Positions 46,373-58,197 of a DNA stretch of 64,000 nt are shown in pieces. The DNA is from Verticillium longisporum (lineage: Eukaryota > Ascomycota > Sordariomycetes > Glomerellales > Plectosphaerellaceae). The notes beneath the pieces are model-generated. The model made no database searches. It was given only the letters and a program-made list of their open reading frames with translations, and was not told the DNA's origin. A program made the position numbers and the translations under genes. The stretch's first letter is position 1. Each line of letters starts with the position of its first letter. The stretch spans positions 62,001 to 126,000 of the forward strand of contig JAETXT010000014.1 in NCBI GenBank assembly GCA_019188255.1, written 5' to 3'.

Positions 46373-47407
46373 ATGCATCTCCGACAGCTCGTCAAACCTG
46401 CCAAATACCTTGTCGCTTCATATCTCATGTTCGCAACAGCCCGACATTTCTTGTCACGCACTTTTTCATCAACCTCTCACACAACATCACCGACCATGAC
46501 ACGCGGCGCCGTGACCTGCATCTGCCATGGCGGAGGTCTGTACATGCGTCTTCCCCTACGATATTGCTCGAAAGTGAGAGCGCACCTCCGCTGACACAAC
46601 ACCAGGTCCTATGCCGGTCCTCGGCGACCCGGGCCACAAAGACATTGTCTCGTCGCTCACGAAGCGCGTGCCGAAGCTCCTGCGCCTCAACACGCCCGAA
46701 GCACCGCGCGCCATCGTCGTCGTAACGGCGCACTGGTCGACGTGGAGGCCGACCATCTCATCGGCGTCGCGCCAAGACCTCTACTAAGACTACGGCGGGT
46801 TCCCCTGCGAGGCCTACTCGCAAAGTACCCGGCGCCCGGGTCGCCCGACGTGGCGGAGGAGGTGCGGCGGGCGCTCGCGCAGCAGGGTCTCGACCCCGTG
46901 CTCGACGCCAAGCGCGGCTGGGACCACGGCGTCTTCATCCCCTTCTTGCTCATCAACCCGGCGGCCGACGTGCCGATTGTGCAGCTTTCCGTGCTGGCGT
47001 CCGAGTCGGAGGAGGAGCACCGCCGCATGGGCCTCGCGCTGGCGAGTCTGCGCGACTCCAACGTGGCCATTGTCGGGTCGGGGTTTGCGTCATTGCACAA
47101 TATGCGCAAGTTTGGCGAGCTCCGGGCCGGCGCCGGCGGATCGAGGCTCCGAAGCCAGGTCAAGGAGTGGAACGCTGTCTTGTCGGCCGCGATCGAAACG
47201 GAGAAGAGCGAGGAGAGGGGCAAGAAGCTCGCTGGATGGAGGGGATTCCCACACAGTTTTGACATGCACCCGAGCGGCGGCGGCGAGCACTTTATGCCCC
47301 TGCTTGTGTGCTCGGGGGCAGCCGGCGACGAGGCCGCGGGCAAGTACAAGGATGACTTTTTGGGAGCCGATATCTGGACCTACTATTGGGGGGAACCGCG
47401 TGTTTGA
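46373..47407 (+). CDS. LigB-family extradiol ring-cleavage dioxygenase (4,5-DOPA dioxygenase-like; frame interrupted)
   Basis: Exons 46373-46535 and 46606-47407 (70-nt intron). The core starts at MTRGAVTCICHGGGP (ATG 46496); the upstream ATG at 46373 adds 41 residues with a possible mitochondrial leader, and either start may be used. LigB features are CICHGGG and VVTAHWST, each with a likely metal-binding His, WDHGVFIPF, QLSVLAS, GSGFASLHNM, and a C-terminal HPSGGGEHFMPLL. Such enzymes open catechol rings with Fe(II) or Zn, such as DOPA. Two faults: an in-frame TAA at 46785-46787 where the family has Tyr (LYxDYGGFP), and one missing base near 46819 before AKYPAPGSPDVAEEV. Restored length is about 321 residues from 46373. 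Neighbours are a regulator and a carboxylate transporter. Confidence 0.78.
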
Positions 47408-47817
47408 GCAAGCTTCAGGAGCGGACAAGCATCATAGCGAGCAGAATGTAGATGAGCGAATGACATGAAGCTAAACCCGCGGAACGAACACTTGTTGATT
47501 GGCTGCGTGTTGAACCCGATGCTAGCGTCGCACCACTCGCATGCGACGTATTCTCTGGGTTCCTATTGGATCCGCTTTGGAGCCGGGCCGGAGCTTGCGC
47601 CACTGGCGAACCCAGCCTCAGTTCCGCCCATGCCCCGGCCTGCTTTGCTCAAGTACGAGACAGTCCCTTTTTATCAAGACGGCGACTGCAGGACAGTTCA
47701 CGTGGACGGGTTCCTCTCGCATCTCGGTTTCCTCGGTTTTCAACGCCACATGCGCTCGCTTGTCTCTTGTTGCTCCCAGTTATTCATTCTCAAGTCCCTT
47801 TGCAGACAGTACCTCAC

Positions 47818-49063
47818 ATGGCTCCACATCGAGGACACCGGAAGTCCCGTCATGGGTGCGTCGAGTGCAAACGAAGGCATGTCAAGGTATGACACTATCC
47901 AGCAGCCCTCAATCCGACTTCCCTAACACCTGTAGTGCGACGAGACACATCCTATATGCGTCAACTGCGTCAACACCAGGCGACCATGTTCGTTCCAAGC
48001 CCTGACCCTGAGTACCATGGCCGGGCCCAGCCCGGGCCCCTCCTTCACCTCGGCCGGCCCATCGCCGGGCGCTACAAACCTCTTGCTTGATGTCCCGAAC
48101 GTACACGCTGTGCCGCCCGCCTGCATGGACCAGTTGCATTCAATGCACCATTTTCTTTCTGGCGCTATTCCTGTTCATGACAAGATGCCCACACACCAGC
48201 ATCTCGTCGAGCAGGCTCTTGACCTTCCTTACCTCATGAACGAGATCCTCGCTTATTCAGCGCGACACCTAGGCTCAACACGCCCAGACGAGGCCTCTCA
48301 GTACATCTTCCTTGCGCGTGAGTACCAGGCCCACGCCTTGACTTTTTCAACACGACCCAAGTCGAGACGACCGCCGACAATGCCATGCAGATGCTTGTCT
48401 TCAGCTGGATGGTCGGCATGAATCTCCTCTGCCGCCGCCTGCGCCGATGATGATGCCACTGTGCTTGACGAATTCATCCGATACATAGAGCTCTACCGTG
48501 GTGTCCGCGTCATCGCGTCAGCGGCGTGGGACGTACTCATTAAGTCGAATCACGCCTCCGTTTTTGAGGACGGGCGGCTCATCTTCATGAAGCTCGGCAC
48601 AGGCGCCGAGGCCGAGGCCCTGCAGGGCTTGATCAAGGACAGTCTCGGCATGGACGATGAGCAGAAACAGGGCAACCAGGAGACCCTTGCGAGGATCCAG
48701 GCCACCTATGACTCTCACTCGTCCCTAGACGCAGGCCCAATAGACTCATCGCTGCCTGTCTCGCCCAGTGGTCATCTCAGCGACACGATCGGCATGGCTC
48801 TCGCTTGGCCGCAGGTGGTGACTCCGGGTTTCCTTACCTCACTGCGGGCGAAGCGACCCGAATCGCTATTCGTTCTGGCCCACTTTGCCGTCATCATGCA
48901 CTGGTGCCAGGGGCACTGGATCGTAGGGCGTGTCGGCAGTCGGCTGCTGCGTAGCATTGTGGCGGCCCTGGGGCCGGGATGGGAGAGGTGGCTGCAGTGG
49001 CCTCGGGACCTTATTGAGTCGACTGCGTCCGAACAGTCTGTCGCCGCGGATCAGCCTACTTGA
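47818..49063 (+). CDS. Zn(II)2Cys6 transcription factor (frame interrupted)
   Basis: Exons 47818-47886 and 47936-49063 (49-nt intron inside the zinc cluster). The N-terminus is MAPHRGHRKSRHGCVECKRR, followed by the remaining cysteines in KCDETHPICVNC and RRPCSF: a complete six-cysteine cluster near the start, as in UPC2-like and related C6 regulators. The rest (LPYLMNEILAYSARHLG, EFIRYIELYRGVRVI, LFVLAHFAVIMHWCQG) is the helical region common in this class. One T is missing in the run 48343-48347 and two bases near 48430; restored, the protein has 399 residues. It lies between the dioxygenase and the transporter on the same strand and may control them. Confidence 0.82.
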
Positions 49064-49612
49064 AATACTGAGAAATCCGTCCAGGTTCAGGGGTGTCCAA
49101 CTCGATCCGGTAAACGGCCAGATGAGGCTGGACTCGGCGCCGAACTCTCAGTCCTACCGGCCCTCGGCCTCGGACGCTATACTTGCGCCGGTGCCGAAGA
49201 GGCACATCCACACCTGTAGGCAATGACGGCCTTCCTCGACCTTGTTCTCCAATTCCGCACTTGCGACCGATACGTCCGAGTCCTTGATGCCACACGGCGT
49301 GCTGACGGTCAGGGTTTGCAATCAAAGTCCACGCATTGCAGTTGGTTCCTGCCCCCACCTAGCTGCCGTCAATTCCTGGGAAGTGTTTCGAGGATCGGCC
49401 ACAGGCTACATCTGTTTAAATACGAGCCGTCGCCATGCTCGAATTCACAGCAACCTGGAGTCAACCAAGGCTATCGCACTTTACACCACTCGCGCCATGT
49501 CACAACCAGCTGCTGACCTGCTCATGCCGCCTGCACGGCCGAAAAGAACCACGGCATTCTTGTTCCCAATGATTACGTCTCTGACGCACCGTCCACAATC
49601 AATCCAAACATA
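49064..49612. other. Intergenic spacer
   Basis: 549 bp between the regulator and the transporter, including the transporter promoter. No gene seen. Confidence 0.4.
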
Positions 49613-50906
49613 ATGGACAAGGAAAAGGGGGCCGTTTATCCGGGTAGTGACGCTCCGGACGGGGGCTTAGCTGCGTGGCTCGTCGTGCTCGGCGTGTGGT
49701 GCACCGCCTTTTGCAGTTTTGGCTGGATCAACAGTACGGACACATCCTCTTCCAAAGTCAAATGAAGACCTCGATACTAACTCCAACAGGCGTCGGCGCT
49801 TTCCAGGAGTACTATCAAAATGACCTCCTTCGTCAATACTCTCCTAGCACCATATCATGGATCCCTTCTCTCCAGATCTTCTTCATGACGGCGACAGGGC
49901 CGATATTGGGCAAAGTATACGACATACATGGCCCGCGCCAACTTGTTTTGATCGGTAGTTTTCTACACGTATTTGGTCTCATGATGGCCTCACTATGCAA
50001 GGAGTACTATCAAATTCTACTTGCGCAGGGCGTTTGCTCCGCAATTGGCGTTTCTGCTATCTTCCAGCCATCCATCGCCGTAATACACGGCTGGTTCAAT
50101 ATCAATCGCGGCGCCGCTTTTGGCATTCTTTCTACCGGCTCCAGCATTGGCGGTGTTGTTTTCCCGATTATGGTCACGCGGCTGATCCGACAAGTCGGTT
50201 TCGCTTGGGCGATGCGTATCAGCGCTTTTCTCATCCTTGCTTTGCTCATCATTGCCAACCTTACGGTCCGCGCATTCCACCCACAGACACCTCAGAAGAC
50301 CACCAAAGCGCAGCTGCTCAGGCCGTTCCGCGAGCTCGAATTTGTCCTCATCACGCTCGGCTTTACGGTTTTCACCTACGGCATCTACGTGCCCATCAAT
50401 TTCCTTCCCGTACAAGCGCTCGAAGCCGGCATGGACCCAAATCTTGTGCAGTACCTCATTCCCATTCTCAATGCCGCCTCCCTCTTCGGTCGTATTTTTC
50501 TGGCTTCCTCGGCGACAAGATCGGCCGTCTCAACATATTCGTCATAGTCTGCTACCTCACTGGCCTCTGGATTCTTGCCCTCTGGATCCCCGCCGCCACC
50601 GATGGCGCCCTCGTCGCCTTTGCTATACTCTTCGGCTTCTGTTCGGGCGCCTATGTCTCGCTCATCGGGCCCCTCGTCGCTCAGGTATCGCCTCTGTCCG
50701 AAATCGGCTTCCGCACTGGCCTTGTTTTCTTTGCGTCCTCCATTGGCGGTCTGACCACGAATCCGATCAACGGTGCCATTATCGACTCGCCTCATGGGCT
50801 CCTGGGCATGAAGATCTTTGCAGGTGTCTTCTGTATGATCGGGACTACCTTTATTCTGGCTGCCAGGATCCATCGCACTGGATGGAAACTGCTCGTCGTA
50901 TTCTGA
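49613..50906 (+). CDS. MFS monocarboxylate-type transporter (frame interrupted)
   Basis: Exons 49613-49733 and 49790-50906 (56-nt intron). The start [20 protein letters not shown] leads to [21 protein letters not shown], the first helix with the DGGxxAW motif of the monocarboxylate porter family (SLC16-like). Other features are [51 protein letters not shown] and, after the break, [13 protein letters not shown]. One T is missing in the run 50495-50499; restored, 412 residues with 12 helices. It should move a small acid across the plasma membrane. Convergent with the second regulator, whose stop lies 140 bp away. Confidence 0.85.
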
Positions 50907-51046
50907 GGGGGATAGGAAAGCACAGGGACTGAGGCGGACGGAATCGTGCATATTAATAAAAAAGGGCTTGAGCAACATAGACTCATGGGTACTCCTCCCT
51001 GCTGTGTATGTAATTAATGACAAGAATTCCTCTCTGTATAAATTGG

Positions 51047-53221
51047 TCAAACCCCAAATTTGAGAGTGTTCTCCATCTGAAAATCCTTCATCAATGTCGT
51101 CCAGTCTGGTAGAACCTGCAGGTCGGCTACCCAGTCGAAATTGCCCATCTGCGTGAAGACGCCCATGGCATCCATTCCACCCGGCGTCGCCACCAGTGTC
51201 TGATCCTGTGCCCTCGGGGCTCCGCTGGCCGCCGTCTCACCGGCCCTCCTTGCGAAGGCTTTCTCCTTCAGCACTGTGAGGACAGCCCATCGCGAGCCCA
51301 GATCCCCAGCGCCGACGCTCCCCGCTCGTGTGGCTTCCGTGTCGCCGAACACCGTCTCCACCACCTGCCAGATGCGGTCTCGGTTCCGCCCATCTGGGCA
51401 GACGCACAAGTGCCACAGGACATACAGCAGCATGTGATTTTGCGGGTACAGGCGCGTTGACCATTGCCAGGGCCTCAGCCGATCGTCGGTCATCATGGTG
51501 GTGCCGAGTTCGAGTATCTCCATAGCCTCGAGGAGATTTTCCTCCGTGGCGAAAGCCTCGTGGGTGCCGGGCTGCGCATGCATCTGCATCCGCTGCCGCG
51601 TGACGAGCTCCAGCTTGCGAAGAACAAAATCGGCGATGTGCATGGTCAGTCGTTGTTGTGGGATCACGGGGTTGCAGCGACTGAGGTATCCCTTTGCGCG
51701 TGCTCTGATGTCCTGGATGACCTGGCTGCGAGTGCCATCACTGGAGGTTGGGGTTGACTGGGCGTTTTCGTGCCATCCGAGCACTGTCGCGATGGCGATT
51801 AAAGAGAGCGTCATGGAGGTCCAGCCGGGACGGTTCGGCGGAAGCTCGTCCATTTCGGGGTAAAGATCACTGTCGTGGACGTTGAGCGGCATGTCGATAC
51901 CGGCGGCACACCCAGGGGTCATTCGCCGCATGTTCTCGAGACCATAGTCTTCTGCAGCTCGACCATCTCGGCAGACTATGTACCACCAGAGCCTCCGCCT
52001 GATTTCAGATTCGAAGGGCGACAGGCCCAACATTTTACCGTCGCGGTGCAGGCCGATGGACTGGGCGGCACGGATTACGAGACCCACGATCGTCCAGATC
52101 CCTCTGCCGGGGTTGTGAACCCGGAGCGCAGACGGTGAGATTGTTAGTCGAATTAGGCATATGGAGAGGCGACGGCGTAGACATACCAAGTATATCGCGA
52201 GTGCCTGTATAGTGGTGACAGTGGGACTTTCAAGAAAGTCGGCGTGGGCAATAGCCTGCTCGAGGCCAGTCTTCAAGAGCTGCAGACTTGCGACGGGGTT
52301 ATCGCCAAGTACACTAACAGCTTCGTCTTGCTCGTATACCGTGGCGGCAGCAAAGAAAATGGCAAAACATAAAGCCAACATTCCTGGACTGCACTCGCTC
52401 GGCTTGTCAATAACCGTGTATACGAGAACCTCGGCAGTTGGTATGTGAAGGACTTTGGTGCAGGGCTCGACCTTGTCAACGTAGGCCTTCCAAAGCTGTG
52501 TGGCCACCGTTTTGTTTGGGAGGAAGCTTGATAATGGCCGTGAATACGAAGGAACCGAAAGTATACCCATGGGATTGAATTGAGGCACCGATACTGGCCG
52601 TGTGGCCTCACTGACCGGTGTCGATAGGACCGTTTGGATATCCTGCTCCTATTTAGAAAGTCAGCACGAAACTTGATCGGTTGTCAAGGTCCTTCGCACC
52701 TCGTCGAGAACTCGTGATATCAATATCTCGTTGAAATATTGACTCGATGATCCTTTCTGAACGAGGACACCTGGGCCTCCGTCTTGCCCACTGCTCGACA
52801 CAGAATTCGGGCCCTCTGGCCCGAACGTGTCACATGGTTTCGACCGGGAGGTGACTGTATCTGCCGGTGCGGTCTGGTTCGATACGGAGACGAGAGTGCG
52901 CTCCAGCTCCGAGATGCGGGTGGCCACATCAGCCATGGTTGTCTTGGGCTTACGGGCCCGACGTAGGTGCTCAGCATGTGGGTACAAACAGGTGACGCCC
53001 CCACGTTTGCAATGGGAGCATGGCTGCTGCTTGTCACAACGTATCTTGCGGCGGTGACATATCTCGCAGGACCGCTGTACCCTCCGGAGTTGTGCTGGGG
53101 CCGGGGCATCCAGACGGGTGCCGTCGGCATCGGAGCGATTGAGGTCCGGCGGCCGGTTTTGCAAATTCGCATCCGTCGAGTCTCGGGGGATCTGCGGCGG
53201 TCTCATTTCCTCATATGGCAT
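51047..53221 (-). CDS. Zn(II)2Cys6 transcription factor with fungal-specific TF domain
   Basis: Exons 53221-52700 and 52648-51047 (51-nt intron) give 707 residues. The zinc cluster is at about 52-80 (CEICHRRKIRCDKQQPCSHC ... CLYP), followed by a short coiled coil (RISELERTLVSVSN). The middle homology region includes IRAAQSIGLHRDGKMLGLSP and FESEIRRRLWWYIVCRDGRA, then YGLEN, DMPLNVHDSDLYPEM and CNPVIPQQRLTM. All of this is the classic fungal_trans layout. A 54-nt stretch (about 52125-52178) inside the second exon looks like an unspliced intron with a defective acceptor. No frameshift is needed. It probably regulates nearby catabolic genes; the inducer is unknown. Confidence 0.88.
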
Positions 53222-53446
53222 ACGCCGTGCAATTGATTACTGATGACAATGAGCACTGATACATGCAACGCCTTCTTGGCGAGCGAAATCGTCGGGGGGT
53301 CGTCGACATCATGTTCGGCCTCGGTGATTATTTCAACGCCGAGACCGAAGTCAAACTGACCAGACTTGCTGAGTCATTGATACGAATACTTCTAGCGAAA
53401 AGATGACTGGTTCAGTCCGGCACGTCCCAACCGTCGAGCTTTTTTG

Positions 53447-54409
53447 CTAACAGCTCCCAAGTATGCCTCCTAGAATGGGAAGCCCACAAATGATGCCTCC
53501 AAGCCCGGTTGAACCTAGGAGCTTCTTCCAGATGGTGTCATTCAAGACACATCCAATTCCACCCAGGACGCAATCTTTGCCTAGAACTTCGAGAGCCTCA
53601 CCAATCGTGGCGAACAAGTCATCAAGAATATTTTCGACAGCTCCAACAGTCCCGTCGAGACCAGGGACGAGACATTGCAGGATATTCAGCCCATTATCTT
53701 CGCAGAGGTTGTTGTTCTCGTCTAAATCCCAGACCATCAGCGAGATGAAGCTTCGTGAAGGCCGAAGAGGGGTGGGGGGACTGACCATAGTTGCAGTATT
53801 CCTTCGGAGTCTTCGCACAGATAGCACTTCCACCTTTGGCCTTGCATTTCTGCGCCGACTCTTTCGGCAGGCACGGGCTTTTGCACTTTTTGTCCTTCTC
53901 AATCCATGTTTGGCCCGCGGGGCACTTGGGCTTCTTTTTGCACTCCTCCTGAATCTGCTTCTTCAGCTGCGTTTTGCTAATGCTGTTTACTACGGCCAAG
54001 ACGACGTTCTGTGTGTTGTTTAGGCAGAGATCATTGTCCTTGTCTAATGGATTTAGCCGGTTGACTGCATCGCAAAAGAGTTGCAACAAAAGAGCATACC
54101 GTAGTCGCAGTATAGCGTCGAGTCAGCTGCGCAGATAATTTTCTGTCCTACTCGTAGGATCGGCGGGATGAGTGGAGGCGAGATGCATCTGCCCCTGTTT
54201 TCGTCCCAACCCAGACTCTTCGGACATTTGCATTGGGGCAGGATACCAAAAGGCTTGTCCAGCCAGCCAACAAACACTCGTCCACCCGTACAGAGACTCG
54301 AGGTGGGATTGGCAGTGGCTGCCGTGGTTCGAGCGACAGGGTGCGCCGTCAACGGCGAGGCAGCCACTGTAACGGCCAGGGTCAGCTCGACGAGGATCGT
54401 GATGCGCAT
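53447..54409 (-). CDS. Cysteine-rich secreted protein with duplicated YCxY-DxxNxLC module
   Basis: Exons 54409-54100, 54043-53786 and 53721-53447 (introns 56 and 64 nt) join to 280 residues. The signal peptide is MRITILVELTLAVTVAAS. Many cysteines follow. The sequence YCDY-DKDNDLCLNNTQNVV spans intron 1 and YCNY-DENNNLCEDNGLNI spans intron 2, with the intron after the first base of the Asp codon both times, so the module was probably duplicated together with its intron. Each copy is preceded by CP(K/A)...W(D/I)E(N/K)(R/D)(G/K)(R/K)C. The last 60 residues are hydrophobic and Gly-rich (GLGGIICGLPILGGILGSC). No named family is recognised; a surface or effector-like role is only a guess. Start chosen at the ATG with the signal peptide. 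Confidence 0.75.
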
Positions 54410-57379
54410 TTTGTAATTATAGCGGCGATGAATTTGTTCAAAAACGGTTGAAGGAAGAGTACTCGGTTGACATTCCGTTGCTGCGCGAAACAAACAGCTT
54501 TGGCAGACATCACAACTCTTATAACACTGAACGGGTGGCTGAAGAAGCAAGTCTGGCACGTGGTGGTCAAACTAGATGTCCGCTTTTAAATTTGGGAAAG
54601 CCGAGTCGAGGAAAGACACCAGAAGCTGTTCATGTTACAAGCTGAGATGTAAACCCCTTGGTGTTGCTCACTGTACTACAGCCATGTGAGTAACAACACA
54701 CGTGCGGTACGGCCGTCGTAGACGTGTGCCGTTGGTGTGAGAGGCCTCGTTCAAACCTCGCCTTGAAGAGAGAATGAAGTCTCGCATTCTGTTGTCGCAG
54801 TCGCCGGGATTCTTGCCAAGACAGTCCTAAGTAAGCCTGGGCTGGAGCAAGTACTACAGCTTGATAGCTAGCCAGTGGGAGCCAAGACAATGGCCCTCAT
54901 AGTTTGGACAACATGTCCACGCTAGTGGCTCGTGTGAGTGAAGCAAATACAAAGCTGATGCATGCGTCGTTGATGTACAGGACATGAAGTCAGGATGTGC
55001 AAGGCACAGAGTGCAAGGCACAGACTATTTGTCTTCGAAGACTTTGACCTCTGGCGGCTTAGAGCGAATACCTAATATTTACCAACAAGATTCGGAAAAA
55101 TGGGTTTGGGCATAGGCTGTCAACCTCGCGCTGCAACCGCCGAAGTCCGCGCCCTAGTGGAAGAAACCCCTGTGTGAACGTTAGAGATACCATGTAGTCA
55201 GGGTATAGGTACCATGTTGAATCTCCTTTCCATATTTCACAACCCCTGAAAATGCTGCGTCTAGTCATGTCTCTTGCAGGTCACGCCAGGCCGCACAGGA
55301 GGAGCACCACATCGACCAGATTCCTCTACCTGGGTGCCTAGTTGTCCACCCAGGAGCTGGTCTTCTGGTCAAGCGGCATGCGTAATCTTACCCCTGAATG
55401 GAACAATCCCAGCGCCTCTCCCGCAGCGACCCGGCGCTTGCCAGATGGGCGTCAGCACCGAGAATGCACAATGCTGTCCAACACCCAAGGGTCGTCACAC
55501 GCGGGCCGGAGAGCCCTGATTAAGAGTCTCAGACATATCGCCCTTGTGGGTTCACAAGAAGGCCATGCCGACGGCATTGTCAGTCCCCCCACACGGCGAA
55601 GGAATCTATCTTCGACTACGATGGGGACGGCCAAGGCTCGAGGTTGTACGGTACTGAATCCGACCCAAGAAAGCCTGATGGCTGGCGTCCGGAGAGGGGG
55701 AGGGGGAGGAATCACTTGCTTTCATCTGCCGCCGGGCGCCATCGCGATCATGCAACTCCGCATCTAAGGGGTCTCGGCGGACTTGGAGAGCTTAGGGGGT
55801 GGGGGTCCCCAGCCAAGCACATTCAAGCAATATCGGGGATGAACACGGCTCCTGTCGTCGGGGCATTCAACGTCCCTCCCTCCTCTCTCAAATAAAGCAC
55901 TCGAAAGCGAGAAAGCCGGGCCGGACTGCGTACCACGGCCAGCGGCTCGGACCCGCGAAAGGGGCAGAGGACGAACAATCAAGGCCAAACAGGCCGTGGC
56001 GTGTAATGGAACGCGATGGGGCGGTCAATTGGTCGATATATCGGTCGCTGACATGAGAGGAAGAGTAGTAGGGGACCCATGTCGTGTCATGGCAGGGGGC
56101 TAGGATCGGGGGACAGGGTGTTGGTCCAAGTTGGGGACAGGTTTCCGATATAAACGAGGGACCACAATCTGCAGGGTGCGCAGAAGCGAGAACGAGAAAG
56201 GGGGAGTAATCAAGAGTATTGGGGGAAAAGACTTCCAGAAGAGACAGCAAAGCCGTTGAGCCTTTGAGTCGAAGGCTTAGAGTCAGAGGGTTTGAGGCGA
56301 AGACTTTTAGTCGAAGGCTGAAAGGAGGAGAGGTTGTGGCTGGCAGTGTGGCTGGCAGCAGAAAATAAGGTAAGCATCAATTAATTAGGCCTCACGCTGC
56401 TGCAAGATTGGTTGTCGAAGCTCGGGCTTGACAGGCACTGGCTCGTGGTAGCGGGTCATTCAATCACACCTCCGATCTCTGGGCCGCTGGGTGCTGAGAG
56501 CACAGACGGTTGTTCGTCTCGAGTAGATCGATGGGTCGCGTTTGCGGTGAACGGGGGAATCGCTACGAGGATTGTCGATGACGACGATCATGGCTGTGCA
56601 TTGGATGTACAAGTACTGTGTGGCTGGACATCTGCTAAAATTCAGCTGGACAGATCCAGAATGTCGCCGTACCTTACCAGTATGATACATGTTTCCCGAA
56701 GCTCAACTCAAGTGTTGACGATGTTGAATCCAAGCCCGCCGTAGCGTGAAGCGAGCGACAATCAAGATCGATTGGCATTGTGACCACGGTGCTTGTTAGC
56801 TGACCTCAAGGAATACAGACAGACGTCACCCATGATCACGTCGACAGGTGTCATCCCATCGCCAACGCCCTGATTGGGGCAAGACAGGCATCCCAGGTGG
56901 AAAAGGAAGATTTCGTGGCGGGCAGTAATCTTCCTGAGGGACTTGGTGCATGAAGGTTGTTGACCTGAAACCGCAAGCTGGGGTCGGATCTTTGCGAGGG
57001 GTCATGGATATGGCGCATCTTAAGGGGATGTGTGGTAGGGGGTGCTTGGAAAGCTGTGCAGGAGCTTGAGGAGGTGCAGGGGGTGCAGGAGATGCACAGG
57101 GGCGCAAAAGCCTGGACTGCGCGCTAACGCACGGCGCCGCGGCTGTCGCTCTGGCCCAGGAGGGCGATGGCGGTCAGGAGCACCTGCCAGAAAGGCGACC
57201 CCGGCCATCGGAAACCCACACAGCCCCTGTAAATACCGGCTCCAGCGTGGAGTCTTGCTTTTCTGCCAGTCGTCGTTTCAGATTCCGTCCCATGTTGCTG
57301 GAGGTAGGAGATGGTGGACACGAGGGCGAAAGCGACGTCCATCAAGCTCAGGCACCACAGCGAAATTTCCTCGCTTACG

Positions 57380-57425
57380 TGGTACCTACTGTGCCTACCT
57401 GGGTACCTAGCAAGCCCAGGTACCA
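57380..57425. repeat. GGTACCTA-type patch with 8-bp inverted repeat
   Basis: GGTACCTACTGTGCC is repeated in inverted and direct partial copies; TACCTGGG and CCCAGGTA form a stem around an 11-nt loop. Same sequence type as the patches at 19.5-20.7 kb. Confidence 0.5.
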
Positions 57426-57514
57426 CCTACTGTGCCCTCTCCATGTACCTGCTGCCTCACCATGCTCGCTTCCTCGGTTGGCGCCGAACAGCCAGCCATC
57501 CACTCGATCGCTAC

Positions 57515-57569
57515 CCTGTGCCTGCTGTGCCTGCTGTGCCTGCTGTGCCTGCTGTGCCTGCTGCGCCTG
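57515..57569 (+). repeat. 9-bp tandem repeat (CTGTGCCTG)
   Basis: CTGTGCCTG occurs about five times in tandem with a final diverged copy (CTGCGCCTG). Translated chance frames give Cys-Ala-Cys or Gly-Thr-Ala repeats; there is no other evidence of a gene. Confidence 0.6.
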
Positions 57570-57922
57570 GCGCCGCCAAGATGAGCCTCATCACCCGTTT
57601 TCCATTTTGCCATCGCCTGCAGAGAGGACCCCTGCCCTTCATCCCAGCGGGAGGGGGGGAAAGCCACACGGATTGATGAGACGTTGATGGCCGGCGCCTG
57701 CAATCTCGACCACCGTCCATCTCCACCACAGTCCAGGCCCTGTCCTCGCCTGGCCTCCCACATCATCAACGGTCAAGGTAGCTACATGGTACCTAGGCAG
57801 TGTAGTTACCTGACCAGCGATGACCATGCTTGCTCAATTCCTGGTTACGGCTAGTCTCTTCCGCCGGGGGCACAGCGTTGTCGACATGGGCCCTCTCGCC
57901 TCGCTGACCTGAAGCCATTTGA

Positions 57923-57928
57923 TATAAA
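57923..57928 (+). promoter_or_regulatory. TATA box of the AA9 gene
   Basis: TATAAA preceded by GA and followed by a long CT-rich leader (57950-58080). It lies about 270 bp upstream of the ATG at 58198, consistent with a long untranslated leader. Confidence 0.5.
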
Positions 57929-58197
57929 GCCTCGTCCTGCCAGCGAATCTCTTGCTACTGTCTTTTTCTCTCTCCTCTCCTCATCCTCGCTTCCAGTGTT
58001 GTTTGTTCACTCTTTTTTTCCAAAAAAACTTCCCAGTCTCTCTCTTTTTGGCTGTGCCATTCTTTTGAAACTCACCGAACTCGACGTTCGCCAACCCACG
58101 CTCTCTACGCAGATACACTTGCAACCACATACTTTTCACTTCAACCAACCAGTACAAACAACCTAACCAACCCGATCTTCATATCAGACCATTCAAA

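Larger units (their letters stand above)
54410..58197. other. Gene-poor region upstream of the AA9 gene
   Basis: 3.8 kb with no supported gene. It holds a GGTACCTA-type patch at 57380-57425 containing an 8-bp inverted repeat (TACCTGGG / CCCAGGTA), a 9-bp tandem repeat at 57515-57569, and the AA9 promoter. Open frames in 55.3-56.3 kb lack protein-family features. Confidence 0.45.
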
